DNA of 64,000 bases from Paralichthys olivaceus (GCF_024713975.1 NC_091115.1:175001-239000); one strand, 5' to 3'; positions 24,171 to 36,276 are shown, counted from the first letter of the stretch. The notes: generated from the letters alone by a model not told the origin. Translations and numbers: made by a program.

Positions 24171-24654
24171 AGTGTGAGACGTCATGGTGCGTTCAGGGAC
24201 CTTCTGAGCCCGTCTCTTCTCCGCTCTCTGACTCTGGTGGTAGATTCTGCTGAAGTTGGAGACAATGACGGGGACGGGCAGCGCAATGACCAGAACTCCA
24301 CTCAGAGAGCAGACGGAACCGACGATCTTCCCCATGATCGTCTTCGGAACCATGTCGCCGTACCTGAGAGGAAGAGGAGGAGGAGGAGGAAGAGTTAGAA
24401 ACTAATCCTATATACTTAAATAATGTATTTGATTGTATTGAAAATAACGCATTAGCTATAATAAATAATATAAGAAATAATGTCACGTATGATTTGTAAA
24501 AGTTTAGTTTTTATATTAAAGTGAAGAATGTTCAACATGAATTTAATTTTCAGTCTTTGTCCACACGAGGGAGCCATAGCTCCACCTCCTGTTTATAAAC
24601 ATTCATTCATGTTCCCCCGAGATCAAAGTGTCTCTGAAGGCTCCGCCTCCTCCT

Positions 24655-24692
<38 letters not shown>

Positions 24693-25383
24693 GTGTGAGG
24701 CCTCAACCATGATGACACACACAACAGAAGCACCAACGAAGAAGAGACGGTGGATCATGTGACTGTGCAGCAGGTTTATGTTCAAAAAAAGTTTCTAAAA
24801 TTCTGATTAGAGTGAGACATCTCCACAGATCCTCTCAGGGCACAGATATAAACACACTTTCAAATCTCAATATTTTCTTCACACATCTCGGCGTCACCTT
24901 GGCGATGGTCTCTGAGCGGTACCATCTGGTCGACGTGGTGACACAAGAGAGCGAGGCGTTTACAGTTCACGCTCTGCTGCTCTACACACACACACGCTAA
25001 AGGCCACAACACGCTACATGTGATGTGTTTCCACACAGACAGGTGATGATGATACAACAACAGAAAACAACGTGTCCGAACCATAAACAGACCAGGTCGT
25101 CATGGAAACACGTCGTACTGTAATTCACACTCATGTCATCACACGTCTTCATCAAAACAACATGTTTACATCACGTGTTAATGGAGACAAGTCACGAGAC
25201 TGGGTCAGAAACAAGTTTCTTACAGAGCGTCAACAACAACAACAACTTAACAACAAGTTGTCAGCTAACGAGTCAGCAGTGTGTTTGTGTTACTGTGTGT
25301 GTGTCACTCTATCCTCTGGTACAAGGTGAGTGTCTCAGCTCCACACCTGCTGCTGTAATTACACTCAGGGACCAACAGATTAT

Positions 25384-25456
<73 letters not shown>

Positions 25457-26395
25457 ACACACGTCTTTTTGTCATGTGGAACAACACACCATGTTGTGGG
25501 GGTGTCGGCTGATCATGTGTCTGTTCATCATGATGTAAATACTACATTACCCATAAGCCTCAGTGACATCACAGGTGCATTAGTTTCCTGGTCACATGAC
25601 AGATGTTCAGTAAACGCGTGCGAAGATGTTTGTCCTCACGTTGCAGCAGCGTGTTCGTCCAGGTGGAAGAGGGGAGGGGCCAACGGTCACATGTTGTGCA
25701 GGTGGGGACAGTCACCTGTGCAGCCACCGGATCCCCTCGTGGTCAACTGACTGGAGATCAGGTCACAGCAAGCAGACAGAAACTTGATCACAGAGCGAGG
25801 AGTTGGACACGCCCCTGGGGGCCGGATTCCTCGAGAGGGTGGGACGACACGCGGCGAAGGGTCATATGGAAGCGACGAGTCACACGTGTGACGAGTTTAA
25901 CCAGATAAAAACTCTTACGATGACATAATGAAACACTGCGAGTTTAAAAAATTAAAGGTCAGGAGCAGAAACGATTGAAACTGTTCAAAAGATCATTTTA
26001 TGATCTAAATAATTAACGACCAATCACACGTCTGAATCTGTTTTCTGACCGTTTTACTCTTAGTCAAGCTCCACCCCCCGACTCCTCCAGATATGGTTAC
26101 TTCTGGTTTTATTAAACCAAGATGGCGCTGGAGGAAACATCAGACTGAGGCTTCACATCAGCTTCACGAACCAACAGTGAAGTCAAGGTGACGGAGACAA
26201 ACTGGTCACATGAACCTATCACAGGTCGGATTCCAGAGGACGAACATGTGTCGTACGTGAAGAACAAACTCAACAGCTTCAGTTCTAACTGAAACATTAG
26301 AAGTGTTAAAAACTTTATCAGAAACAATCTCTCTCTCTCTCTCTCTCAGGTCAAATGGCTAAATAATAAATGTGTTTGTGTTTGTACTGTAACAT

Positions 26396-26456
<61 letters not shown>

Positions 26457-27763
26457 TCGCTTGTCTGAAATAAAGTTTCAATCCTGTAAAACTTTAATAA
26501 AAACTTGAACAAACGTCTGAAACTAAACCAAAGTTCTGACGAAGTTTTAAATCGAGACTGAAAATGTCTCTTCATCCTCAGTTAACCACGCCCAATTCCT
26601 CAGCCACGCCCCCAAACACCGACTCTCACTTGCAGCATCAGCATCACTTACCCTAGCGTTGTCATGGTGACGATGGTGTACCAGAAGGCTGCAGGGATGC
26701 TCGTGAACTTGCTGCCGCTGGATCCTTTCTCTGCGTAGAACATGACGGTGGCGAAGATGATGATGGCCATGGTGAGGGAGAAGAGCAGGAAGCCGAGCTC
26801 TGACGCGCAGCTCTTCAGCGTGTAGCCCAGGATGCGAAGTCCCGCAGAGTGTCGCGAGAACTTAAAGATCCGAAACACCCGGAAGACGCGCAGCGTGACG
26901 AAGGCGCCGCTCACGTCCTCGTTGTCCGTCATGACGAGGCCGATGTAGTACGGCATGATGGCCACCACGTCGATGACGCTCATCACGCTCTTTACAAACT
27001 TGTAGCGGCTCGGCGCCGCCAGGAGGCGCAGCAGGTACTCCACCGTGAAGATCATGACGCACGCGGTGTCCAGGCAGAAGAACGCGAGCGCGTACCGCTC
27101 ACCGCACGACTCCTGCTTGAAGCGGTTCGGTGCCGCGCCGCACGGAACCGTCTCCGCCACGTTGGCCATCACCGACACCGCGATGAAGAAGCCGGTGACG
27201 TAGTAGAGGACCAGCGCAATGGTGGAGGTGTGCGGGTTCTCGAATGCGCGCCAAATGGTCTCTCTGAAGCTCAGGTCCGCGGGCACGAGCTCGTGGCTCT
27301 GCTCCATCTCCTCGTCGTCCTGGATCCGCTCCTGGTTCTCCCGCCGCCGGTCCTTGTACTCCTCGTAGCAGCAGTCACCGATGATCTCCGGGATGATGCC
27401 GAAGAACGCCAGCTCCTCGTCGTACGCGGAGATGCACTCCTGCCGCGGGAAGTGCAGCTTCCCGGTGCGGTAGAAGTTGAGGATGTGGCGGAAAATGTCC
27501 GGGTCCCGGTCGAAGAAGAACTCGTTGCTCTCCTCGTGGAAGAAGAAGTCTCTCTCGGTGGAGCCCAGCAGTGTGTCGGGGTACCGCTCCAGCGTGTCCC
27601 GCCACGTCTGGAACTTTGTTCCGCTCAAGTTCAAGACGATGAGTCCGTCCCGTCCGCGCCGCTTCTCCTGCGGCGGCACCGGCATCGGTGCGCTCGCCAC
27701 CGGCATCCAGCCGATGGCCGCCGCGCGAGCGAAAGGCAGCCACGCTGCGACTCCCGCTGCCAT
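20903..27763 (-). CDS. kcnd2: Kv4-family (Shal) voltage-gated potassium channel, kcnd2-type, 594 aa
   Basis: Kv4 channels carry the somatodendritic and cardiac A-type K+ current with KChIP and DPP partners. Exons (minus): 26652-27763, 24201-24363, 22851-22946, 22377-22612, 20903-21080, all in frame. The N-terminus [20 protein letters not shown] is the KChIP-binding, inactivating segment. The T1 domain has H...C...CC zinc residues ([10 protein letters not shown]). The S4 segment is [20 protein letters not shown] and the filter TMTTLGYGD is split by intron 1. The C-terminus NIVRVSAL is KCND2-like rather than KCND3-like (VVKVSAL). The selectivity and gating regions are intact. Oddities: no counterpart of mammalian exon 3 (KARLARIR...) is visible, so exon 2 joins exon 4 in phase 0. 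The dileucine region reads [13 protein letters not shown], and the 3' end of exon 4 is tandemly duplicated. The human protein is 630 aa. Confidence 0.93.
22749..22885. repeat. 80-bp tandem duplication covering the 3' end and donor of kcnd2 exon 4
   Basis: The segment tgtcactcactgtggtgtgt plus the following tccagacact and gctgcaggtgatgt occurs at 22761-22804 and again at 22841-22884. The period is exactly 80 bp. The copy at 22841 holds the last codons of exon 4 and its GTGAGT donor. The other copy repeats both downstream in the intron. Confidence 0.9.
23820..24017. mobile_element. Dispersed-repeat remnant ending gggtgaactatccctttaa
   Basis: The terminal motif tttgggtgaactatcccttt is a very common end of dispersed repeats in teleost genomes. 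The body includes gacaggatggagggaaaata and a C-rich tract. The family and the left boundary are uncertain. Confidence 0.35.
24021..24175. repeat. (GT)n/(GTGA)n microsatellite next to kcnd2 exon 2
   Basis: GT runs with gagt and ctgt interruptions lie about 25 nt inside intron 2. On the kcnd2 sense strand this is a CA tract. Confidence 0.95.
24658..24691. repeat. (CA)n microsatellite, kcnd2 intron 1
   Basis: About 17 CA dinucleotides. Confidence 0.9.
25388..25462. repeat. (CA)n microsatellite, kcnd2 intron 1
   Basis: Over 30 CA dinucleotides, with one interruption near the end. Confidence 0.95.
26394..26455. repeat. (CA)n microsatellite, kcnd2 intron 1
   Basis: About 30 CA dinucleotides; a short (CT)n run precedes it at 26329-26347. 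Confidence 0.95.
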
Positions 27764-28262
27764 GCTGCGGCTGGAGGTCTGCGGAGGTCCCGGGGGTCAG
27801 AGAGCACCGGAGCACCGGCAGCACATCCAGGGGGAGAGGAGACGCAGAACCGGAAAACAGATGGAGCTAAAGCACGAGTTCTTCCGGGAGAAAATCAACT
27901 TTACGCACGAAATCGATGCGTAAAACCAGAGAAGAGGTTCCAGAATCAGCGTAAAACAAACAGATCCACATGTGGTGAGAGTCCGGATTCTCAATCACTT
28001 CAGGTCCGGGTCTCAGGTAGAATCCGGATCCTGCAGCAACAAGTTCCTGATAATCCGGATCCGCACCGGGTCACGGAGCTGCCACAGACCCGCTGCAGGC
28101 ACGCTGTCCCCGGCTCTGCCCCCCGAAGTATCCCGGTGTCCGCTGCAACTCGCGGGTTCTCTCCGCCGATGCTCCGGTTCCGCTACCGAACCGATCCGGT
28201 CTGAACCGAACCGAACTGAACCTCAGCAGGAGAAGATGTTCAGCTGGAAACACGAGGAGACT
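27764..28262 (-). promoter_or_regulatory. kcnd2: GC-rich 5' UTR/promoter region of kcnd2
   Basis: The 500 bp upstream of the kcnd2 ATG are GC-rich and CpG-containing, with reiterated cggaacc/gaaccgaacc sequence at 28165-28220. No TATA box or splice acceptor is obvious, so the 5' UTR is probably continuous with exon 1. The transcription start is not placed. Confidence 0.4.
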
Positions 28263-28289
28263 GAGGAGGTGTGATCACACTCAGGTGCT

Positions 28290-28392
28290 GCTGGAGAGAG
28301 AGAGGGAGGGAGGGTGAGAGGGGGGGGGGGAGAAAGAGAGAGAGAGAGAGAGGGGGGAGGGAGGGAGGGAGAGAAAGAGAAGAGGGAGAAGA
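28290..28392. repeat. GA/GGGA-rich purine tract upstream of kcnd2
   Basis: gagaga and gggaggga runs include an uninterrupted G run of 10 or more around 28320-28331. Confidence 0.9.
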
Positions 28393-28478
28393 CATGTTAC
28401 CTCTGCACTCTCTCTCTCTGGAAAGGGGCGTGTCTGTTTATCTGTCCTTCACGTGTTTCTCTTTTGACCAGTTTATAT

Positions 28479-28650
28479 AATGATGATAATATAATGATGA
28501 TACTGGTGATAATCATAATAATAATGATAATAACAATAAATATGATGATGATCAGAATAATGATGATGATCAGAATAATGATGATAATAACAATAAATAT
28601 GATGATGATCAGAATAATGATGATGATCAGAATAATAATAACAATAATAC
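28479..28650. repeat. AT-rich tandem repeat (ATGATGATCAGAATA units)
   Basis: Reiterated ataatgatgatgatcagaat and ataacaataaata modules, about 170 bp. Confidence 0.85.
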
Positions 28651-28709
28651 ATTTGAGTGCAGCTTTATGTTTATGGAGGTGTGGGGGGGCACAGGTAAAA
28701 GTCCTTTGA

Positions 28710-30985
28710 CCTCTGAACAACCTTGTTCAGTTCCAGTGACTGAGATCAGTCTGTTTGACCTTTGACCCACGAGTTACCGCCTCCCTCATTATCAGCCAAT
28801 TAGAGACGGAGAGGGAGGGCCTGAGCTGTCAATCATTAGTATTGACTAACCTGTTCATATAAATTCACTTCCTCTCATCTGAGGTGAATCTTCATCAAAC
28901 TGAGAACTTTAACTTTTATCAATCTTTCACAACCAATCAGAGCAGAGAACCTTTTACTCTGAAGCTTTGGAAACCAGACGTCAGGTGATTGATGTGAAGG
29001 TCACAGAGACGTTCACGTCCAAATCTGCCTCCGGCTCTGATTGGCTTAACGTTCGGAGCTCGGCAGGCGGCGGCTCAGAGGCCGGAGGTCTCTTCCGTTT
29101 ATCGGAGATCAAAGGGATTCGAACACTTCAGTAAATGAAAAAAACTGAGCGAAGCCTCAGGACAAATCTGGACAAGGCTTTGATCTTCACATCATCTGAC
29201 CTTGGTCATGTTAAGTAAAGTTAAGTTAAGTAAAGTTAAGTAAAGTTAAGATAAGAAAAGTTAAGATTAGAAGAGATAAGTTAAGATAAGGCTTCTCCTG
29301 GAGAGAGAGCTCTCTGTGTTGGAGGAAGAGAAAAAGACTCAGATTGAGCGAGAGCTGCTGCAACCGGCAGCCACTGAGGGGGCGCTATATTACAGTCTTC
29401 ACATCTGTTTGTTCACGTCCTCAGAGAAGGACCACCTTAGGTTTTTTTCCCACAAGGCCGTGGGACACATCTCGACACATCTAGCATTTTTTTTTCCCAA
29501 CAGACTGCTGCTGACAGAGAAAAACCTTCAGAATAAAAGCAGCAGCTTCAGTCGAGTCAATTTTCAAAAACAGAAAAGGTGTGACGTGAGCCCCTCCCCC
29601 TCATCCCCCACCCTCCCATCAGCCCCCGAGGCCTGCGGCAGCTCGAGCTGCAGAGCTGCTGCTTTGACCTCGGAGAGAAACTCACAGAGTCCTGACACTT
29701 ATTAATCTGTTTACTTCTTCACACCAACACAGACGGAGCTCACGATTGGTCCGTTCACTTTTTACTCTCCTCCCCTTCGCACGCGTCAGCCACAGGACGC
29801 CGTCAGTCTGATTCAGGGAAACTATTTAGATACTAAACGTTTTGTCACGAATCAAAAACAAACAGCACAGAAATATCAAATAATTAGATAATACAATTAT
29901 TAAATAATACAATTCTAAAGGTGAAGTTAGAAAAAGAAATACAGTCGTCACCAAGACGAGGAAACAAACCATCTTCTGCCAGTAGAGGTCGCTGTGTTCA
30001 GAAACTAAAACGCTCTCAGTTTTAATCCTCGTCATCACATGATCTGAAAACAGCTGATATTAAAACACAAAGATGACAGCGTCATGTTGTGTTCTACAGG
30101 AGTCATGTGACCTGGGCCCGACCAATCAGAGAGACTGAAAAATATTTTTCAAAATAAAATGAGACCAGCAGCGTTTACAAACTCCTGTGTTGGACACCAG
30201 ACGTATCCATAGCAACAGTGATGTGTTTTAACAGTAGGAACGTCACATGACAGTTGATCAGTTTCTTCACGTGTTGTCAGAGATGATGATGACATCAGGC
30301 AGCCGTCATCTGTCAGGAGATTTCTTAAATCTGTCTGAGAGGAAGAGGAGGAAGATGAAGGAGAAATGACAAGATGGAGGCGTCGCCGTGGTTACTGTCA
30401 GCTTCCTGTTAAACAGCTGGAATGAAGTTAAGTTGATGAAGACAATGATTCACTGAAACATGATGAAGTCTGATCATAGTCAAGATGTGTCCCAGGCTCC
30501 GCCCCTCTGGTCTCAGGATTTAAAGCTACATTTAAACTCGTCTCAACCTTCAGGTTCTCTCACGTGTTTTAATTCAACTCATGATTAGGACACAGTGAAG
30601 GTGGATGGACACAGTGAAGGTGGATGGACACTCTGAGGGCAGAAGGACACTTTGGAGGTGGACTCATGTCCACAGCGTCCTCAGATACCATCAGTCCTTC
30701 AGGCCTCTTCATGTCTTTGATCGGCAGTAGCAAAAGCCCAACTGCTTTGTCTTTCGTGAAGGATGTGTCCTCTGTCCAGAGGACACCCGTCCCCTCAGGA
30801 GGATTCTGTGCAATAGAGCTGGCGATGCGTTCAGGTGCTTCTCATCTTCATCCGTCCTGAAACTAAACCAACATTTATACAAAATTAATTTATGAATAGT
30901 TCAAAAATAATTAGAGTGAAACATTAAATCATTTGTTTGTTTCTAAACAAAAACAAACGTTTGAGTCTTTAGACATTATACAAGT
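28710..30985. other. Gene-free interval upstream of kcnd2
   Basis: Recognisable structure is limited. A (gttaagtaaa)n-like repeat lies at 29214-29290. A duplicated ggacacagtgaaggtggat lies at 30589-30628. A perfect 10-bp stem with a 2-nt loop, gtgtcctctg/cagaggacac, lies at 30765-30786. The 129-codon frame at 29316-29705 and the 78-codon frame at 30624-30860 have no recognisable domain. Confidence 0.45.
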
Positions 30986-30989
30986 TAAT

Positions 30990-32178
30990 CTACTTACTTT
31001 ACATCTACTAACTTTATATCTACTAACTTTATATCTACTTACTTTACATCTACTAACTTTACATCTACTAACTTTACATCTACTAACTTTACATCTACTA
31101 ACTTTACATCTACTTACTTTACATCTACTAACTTTACATCTACTTACTTCACATCTACTAACTTTACATCTACTAACTTTACATCTACTAACTTTACATC
31201 TACTTACTTCACATCTACTAACTTTATATCTACTTACTTTACATCTACTAACTTTACATCTACTTACTTTACATCTACTAACTTTACATCTACTAACTTT
31301 ACATCTACTAACTTCACATCTACTAACTTTACATCTACTTACTTCACATCTACTAACTGTACACCTACTTACTTTACATCTACTTACTTCACATCTACTA
31401 ACTTTACATCTACTAACTTTACATCTACTTACTTTACATCTACTAACTTTACATCTACTTACTTCACATCTACTTACTTTACATCTACTAACTTTACATC
31501 TACTTACTTCACATCTACTAACTTTACACCTACTTACTTTACATCTACTAACTTTACATCTACTAACTTTACATCTACTAACTTTACATCTACTTACTTC
31601 ACATCTACTAACTTTACATCTACTTACTTTACATCTACTAACTTTACATCTACTAACTTTACATCTACTTACTTCACATCTACTAACTTTATATCTACTA
31701 ACTTTACATCTACTAACTTTACATCTACTAACTTTACATCTACTTACTTTACATCTACTAACTTCACATCTACTAACTTTACATCTACTTACTTCACATC
31801 TACTAACTTTACACCTACTTACTTTACATCTACTTACTTCACATCTACTAACTTTACATCTACTAACTTTACATCTACTTACTTTACATCTACTAACTTT
31901 ACATCAACTTACTTCACATCTACTAACTTTACATCTACTAACTTTACATCTACTTACTTCACATCTACTAACTTTACATCTACTTACTTTACATCTACTA
32001 ACTTTACATCTACTATAACTTTACATCTACTAACTTTACATCTACTATAACTTTACATCTACTTACTTCACATCTACTTACTTTACATCTACTTACTTTA
32101 CATCTACTAACTTTACATCTACTTACTTTACATCTACTTACTTTACATCTACTAACTTTACATCTACTTACTTCACAT
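30990..32178. repeat. 1.19-kb minisatellite, 15-bp unit ACTTTACATCTACTA
   Basis: About 78 copies of a 15-bp unit occur, mainly with two alternatives, ctacta and ctactt. Because 15 is a multiple of 3 and the unit lacks a stop in one plus-strand frame, it makes a 361-codon (LLTLH)n frame that is not a gene. Confidence 0.97.
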
Positions 32179-32317
32179 TTCTTTGTATAAGTTGATTTAT
32201 TTATATTGTGACATCATCACATGATATGAAATTAATTCAAAGAAATTAAACTTCAACAATCTAAATTATTCATTTTACAAATTAAATACTTGAAAAACTC
32301 AAATGTATTTACAACTC

Positions 32318-32729
32318 AACTCAGAAGAAGTTGGACAGTGTGGAAAATGCAAATAAAAAAGATGGGATGAACTATAACCCAGTGGAAACGTGTTTCGTGG
32401 TCAGGCGAGTCAGTAATTCAAAGAAACGGACGCCGCGTGCTCCAGAATAAAGACGACTCGTCATCCAGACTGTTATCAACAAGTCCAAAAGCCAGGGTCT
32501 GTCAGACAACTGCAACTTCTGTGATGGAAACAAGACAACACAAAACCACGTTCTGCACACATGACAAAGACTGCTGAAGAGGGGGGTGGGGGGTGCTGGA
32601 CAGAGACAGAGACTGTTGCACACATTTAGACTTGTTTGCAGGAAGAATAGGACAAAATGAGACTGAGACACGTCATCACCTAAACGTCTTTATAGTGTGA
32701 AAATGAACAACTTTACAAAGTGGTAAAAA

Positions 32730-32735
<6 letters not shown>
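32318..32735 (+). pseudogene. Degraded Tc1/mariner-like transposon with transposase fragment
   Basis: The plus strand at about 32378-32510 reads QWKRVSWSGES, then RNGRRVLQNKDDSSSRLL, resembling the Tc1-like block WKRVLWSDES...GRRVLR with many substitutions. The left end (aagttggacagtgtggaaaa) and right part (gagacacgtcatcacctaaa, then tttacaaagtggtaaa) resemble a common teleost element of this kind. Stops and deletions remove most of the catalytic domain, so it is a dead copy. Confidence 0.55.

Positions 32736-32770
<35 letters not shown>
32732..32770. repeat. (GT)n microsatellite
   Basis: About 19 GT dinucleotides immediately follow the Tc1-like fossil. Confidence 0.95.
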
Positions 32771-33100
32771 GGATTACAAAACAGGACGACTTCTCGTCTC
32801 CTGGGGACAATACTGATTATCACCATCTGTCAGCAACAATAAAGGATTGTGGGAAAGTAGAGGAGACGTGGTGCACACACACACAGTAACTCAACGTGAT
32901 GTAATAAAGTGCAGCTGAGACGTATTTATTTATTTGTTGTTGTCGTCGTTTATCATGTGACCTGTGTCATTAATGTGATTGGAGCTCCTCGGGCTCTGAT
33001 TGGCTGCCTGAACGTCTCTGCATCACATTATTCATCTGACTCTGTGTCAGGTGACATCACAGCGTGTGTATTTCTACATTCTGAACGTTACACATGAAGT

Positions 33101-33893
33101 CTGTCCAACAGTCTGTCCATCAACAGTCTGTCCATCAACAGTCTGTCCAACAGTCTGTCCAACAGTCTGTCCAACAGTCTGTCCAACAGTCTGTCCAACA
33201 TCAGTCTGTCCAACAGCCTGTCCATCAACAGTCTGTCCATCAACAGTCTGTCCAACAGTCTGTCCAACAGTCTGTCCAACATCAGTCTGTCCAACAGCCT
33301 GTCCATCAACAGTCTGTCCATCATCAGTCTGTCCATCATCAGTCTGTCCAACAGTCTGTCCATCAACAGTCTGTCCAACAGCCTGTCCATCAACAGTCTG
33401 TCCATCATCAGTCTGTCCATCAACAGTCTGTCCATCATCAGTCTGTCCAACAGTCTGTCCATCAACAGTCTGTCCAACATCAGTCTGTCCATCATCAGTC
33501 TGTCCAACAGTCTGTCCATCAACAGTCTGTCCAACAGTCTGTCCAACAGCCTGTCCATCAACAGCCTGTCCATCAACAGTCTGTCCATCAACAGTCTGTC
33601 CATCAACAGTCTGTCCATCATCAGTCTGTCCAACAGTCTGTCCATCAACAGTCTGTCCAACAGTCTGTCCATCAACAGTCTGTCCAACATCAGTCAGTCC
33701 AACAGTCTGTCCATCAACAGTCTGTCCAACAGTCTGTCCATCAACAGTCTGTCCATCAACAGTCTGTCCATCATCAGTCTGTCCAACAGTCTGTCCATCA
33801 ACAGTCTGTCCAACAGTCTGTCCAACAGTCTGTCCAACAGTCTGTCCAACAGTCTGTCCATCAACAGTCTGTCCATCAACAGTCTGTCCATCA
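33101..33893. repeat. 0.8-kb minisatellite of 12- and 15-bp units (CTGTCCAACAGT / CTGTCCATCAACAGT)
   Basis: Two interchangeable units, ctgtccaacagt (12 bp) and ctgtccatcaacagt (15 bp) plus a catcatcagt variant, alternate irregularly. Both lengths are multiples of 3, so several frames stay open on both strands for 200-300 codons. None resembles a gene. Confidence 0.97.
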
Positions 33894-34196
33894 GAGACAG
33901 AGACACAGACCATTTCACGTGTTTCGTTTCTGCTGCAGCTCTGAGGTGAAACAACATTAATGCCCCCCCCCCTCCCAGGGGCCTCAGACTCACTGAGGCT
34001 TTATCTTTATCCTGCTCTTTCTATTTATAGAGTCACGACAGAAAAGATTGTTTTCTAATGTGCTCATAAGGGGGGGGGGGGGCTGCAGAGTCAGACCTGT
34101 CCTCCGTCCTATGTGTCTCTGTGGACCAGCAGTTGTGTCGTTGCAGCACTGCGACACACAGACTCTCATCGTGGACAAACCAGAGCATAATGAACA

Positions 34197-34323
34197 TAAC
34201 GAGTCCTCGCTGAGGACAGAGGACAGAACATAACGAGTCCTCACTGAGGACAGAGGACAGAACATAACGAGTCCTCGCTGAGGACAGAGGACAGAACATA
34301 ACGAGTCCTCGCTGAGGACAGAT
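34197..34323. repeat. 34-bp tandem repeat with internal palindrome
   Basis: About 3.7 copies of a unit containing acataacgagtcctcgctga and ggacagaggacag. The core gtcctcgctgaggac is self-complementary, so each unit can fold. Confidence 0.85.
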
Positions 34324-34823
34324 GAGTCCTGATGTGAATATTATTTAATATTTTATTATGAAACTATGACTTTACTTCCTGTTAGCGTGTGTTTTCTCTC
34401 TCTGACTCTGATGATGAAACATGTTGTGAGTTCTTCTTCTGCTGCTTCATTGAACTTCAGTCGTCTTCATCAGTAACAATGATGATGATGATGAAGTCAC
34501 ATCTTCATGGGTTCGGAGCAGAGAAGCCTCGGGCTCTTCAGACTCTATAGAAACAGCTCCAGTGAACTAACGTCTTTATGCTCCATGTAAATAATGATGT
34601 TCCGTCAACCGTTAATATTCACATTCATGTCAGCGTCTCTTCTTCTGTTACAACCTCTTATGTAAACAATCTGCTCCGAACCATCGGTCAGAACTTTGTC
34701 TTCAGGAGACGACGTTCATCAGCAATAAAATATTCAAATGTTAATTTATCAAACAAAGAACAAACAGCTGTGATGAAACTAGTTGATGTATTTATCACAG
34801 ATCCTTGTTTTCAGACACACACT

Positions 34824-34858
<35 letters not shown>

Positions 34859-35047
34859 AGGTGAACATCATCCATCATACCAGCGTCTGTGGACTCCTCA
34901 GGTCAAAGGTCGAGATCGTCTGTGACGTCAGGTTGCAATGACCTCATTATGACAGCCATTGAGTGTGGGTCGCTGCAGGGTGTTGAGGCCACGCCCCCTC
35001 CTGCACGGCCTGATGGGAAGAAAAGGACAAGGTCCAATTCCCAGAGA

Positions 35048-35082
<35 letters not shown>

Positions 35083-35379
35083 TCTGCTCACCTGACCAAG
35101 GACACACAAACACACACACACACACACAGTGTTAGAACATCATTCATCACACGAGACAGAGGACAAACTGCTGCTACACACACAGACACACAGACAGACG
35201 GACAGACACACACGCACACACACACACGTTGGACTGAGGCAGTAAAAAGGAAACAAAAATAAAAAGGAAAAGTATTGAAGTACTAGAAATACTGCTGATT
35301 GTATTCAGAGTGAGTCACAACCAGTTCATCAGCTTCAAGACAAATTATTTGTATTTTTAATTTACACACCAGAGTAGAT
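34324..35379. other. Non-coding stretch with several CA/GT microsatellites
   Basis: CA tracts lie at about 34817-34856 and 35108-35128, a GT tract at 35049-35080, and a mixed (CACAGACA)n stretch at 35177-35229. No exon is recognised. Confidence 0.5.
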
Positions 35380-35816
35380 GATGACATCATCTACTTCAGC
35401 GAGGTGCAGTCTGAAGACACGTGTCTTTAGTCTGTGGTGGAAGACGTGGAGACTTTCTGTCCTGATGTCGATGTGGAGCTCGTTCCATCATTTAGGAGCC
35501 GGGACAGAAACATGATTCTGTTGAGTGTTAGCGCTCAGTGAGGGAGCAGCTGATTGGTCGATGCAGAGCGGAGTGGACGAGCTGGGTGGAATGTTGGACC
35601 ATGTCCTGGATGTGGACTGGACCCGACCCGTTCACAGCACGGAACCAGTACCAGTGTTGTGAAAGGGATGCAGCCGCTGGTCACCAGTGAAGAGCGCAGG
35701 AGTGAACTGAGGTTGAAGACCAGTCGAGCTGCTGCGTTCTGGAAGAGCTGCAGCGGTCAGAGACACTAGGTACAGGTAGACCAGCCGGGGGGGAGGGGCA
35801 GTAGTCTACACGTGAG
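35380..35816 (+). mobile_element. Dispersed teleost repeat fragment, family not named
   Basis: Phrases such as gatgtcgatgtggagctcgt, tctggaagagctgcagcggt and ggcagtagtctacacgtgag followed by gaccagagcctgga match my recollection of a widespread teleost retroelement-derived repeat. Its last recognisable motif, gaccagagcctggacc, is the unit of the adjacent minisatellite. Confidence 0.45.
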
Positions 35817-36276
35817 ATGACCAGAGCCTGGACCAGAGCCTGGACCAGAGCCTGGACCAGAGCCTGGACCAGAACCTGGACCAGAGCCTGAACCAGAGCC
35901 TGGACCAGAGCCTGAACCAGAGCCTGGACCAGAACCTGAACCAGAGCCTGAACCAGAGCCTGAACCAAAACCTGAACCAGAGCCTGAACCAGAGCCTGAA
36001 CCAGAGCCTGGACCAGAGCCTGAACCAGAGCCTGGACCAGAACCTGAACCAGAGCCTGAACCAGAGCCTGGACCAGAACCTGAACCAGAGCCTGAACCAG
36101 AGCCTGAACCAAAACCTGAACCAGAGCCTGAACCAGAGCCTGAACCAGAGCCTGCACCAGAACCTGGACCAGATTCTGGACCAGAGCCTGAACCAGAGCC
36201 TGAACCAGAGCCTGGACCAGAACCTGGACCAGAACCTGAACCAGATTCTGGACCAGAGCCTGAACCAGAGCCTGAA
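35817..36276. repeat. 12-bp minisatellite ACCAGAGCCTGR
   Basis: About 38 copies of accagagcctgg or accagagcctga with occasional acc/aaa changes. Because the unit is 12 bp, minus-strand frames stay open for up to 199 codons (VQALVQAL-type); these are artefacts. Confidence 0.97.

Noticed and set aside
20903-27763. Assignment to kcnd3 or kcnd1 instead of kcnd2
   Set aside because: The C-terminus NIVRVSAL and [10 protein letters not shown] resemble KCND2; KCND3 ends VVKVSAL and KCND1 ends VKISSL. Synteny with tspan12 and ing3 also supports kcnd2.
26849-28204. 451-codon plus-strand frame
   Set aside because: It is antisense to the GC-rich kcnd2 exon 1, whose minus-strand frame matches Kv4 throughout.
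29316-29705. 129-codon frame as a possible gene
   Set aside because: Low-complexity segments and no recognisable domain or supporting splice signals; treated as chance.
30624-30860. 78-codon frame as a possible small gene
   Set aside because: It overlaps a short direct repeat and an inverted repeat; no known motif, and no evidence of coding bias that I can judge by eye.
30933-32018. 361-codon (LLTLH)n frame that looks like a leucine-rich repeat protein
   Set aside because: The 15-bp tandem unit keeps one frame open; there is no leucine-rich-repeat consensus and no unique coding flank.
33051-33993. Frames on both strands reading CPTVCPSTV, QQSVHQQSV and VDGQTVGQT, superficially like silk or antifreeze repeats
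   Set aside because: 12- and 15-bp units are multiples of 3, so frames stay open on both strands; there is no signal peptide or unique termini.
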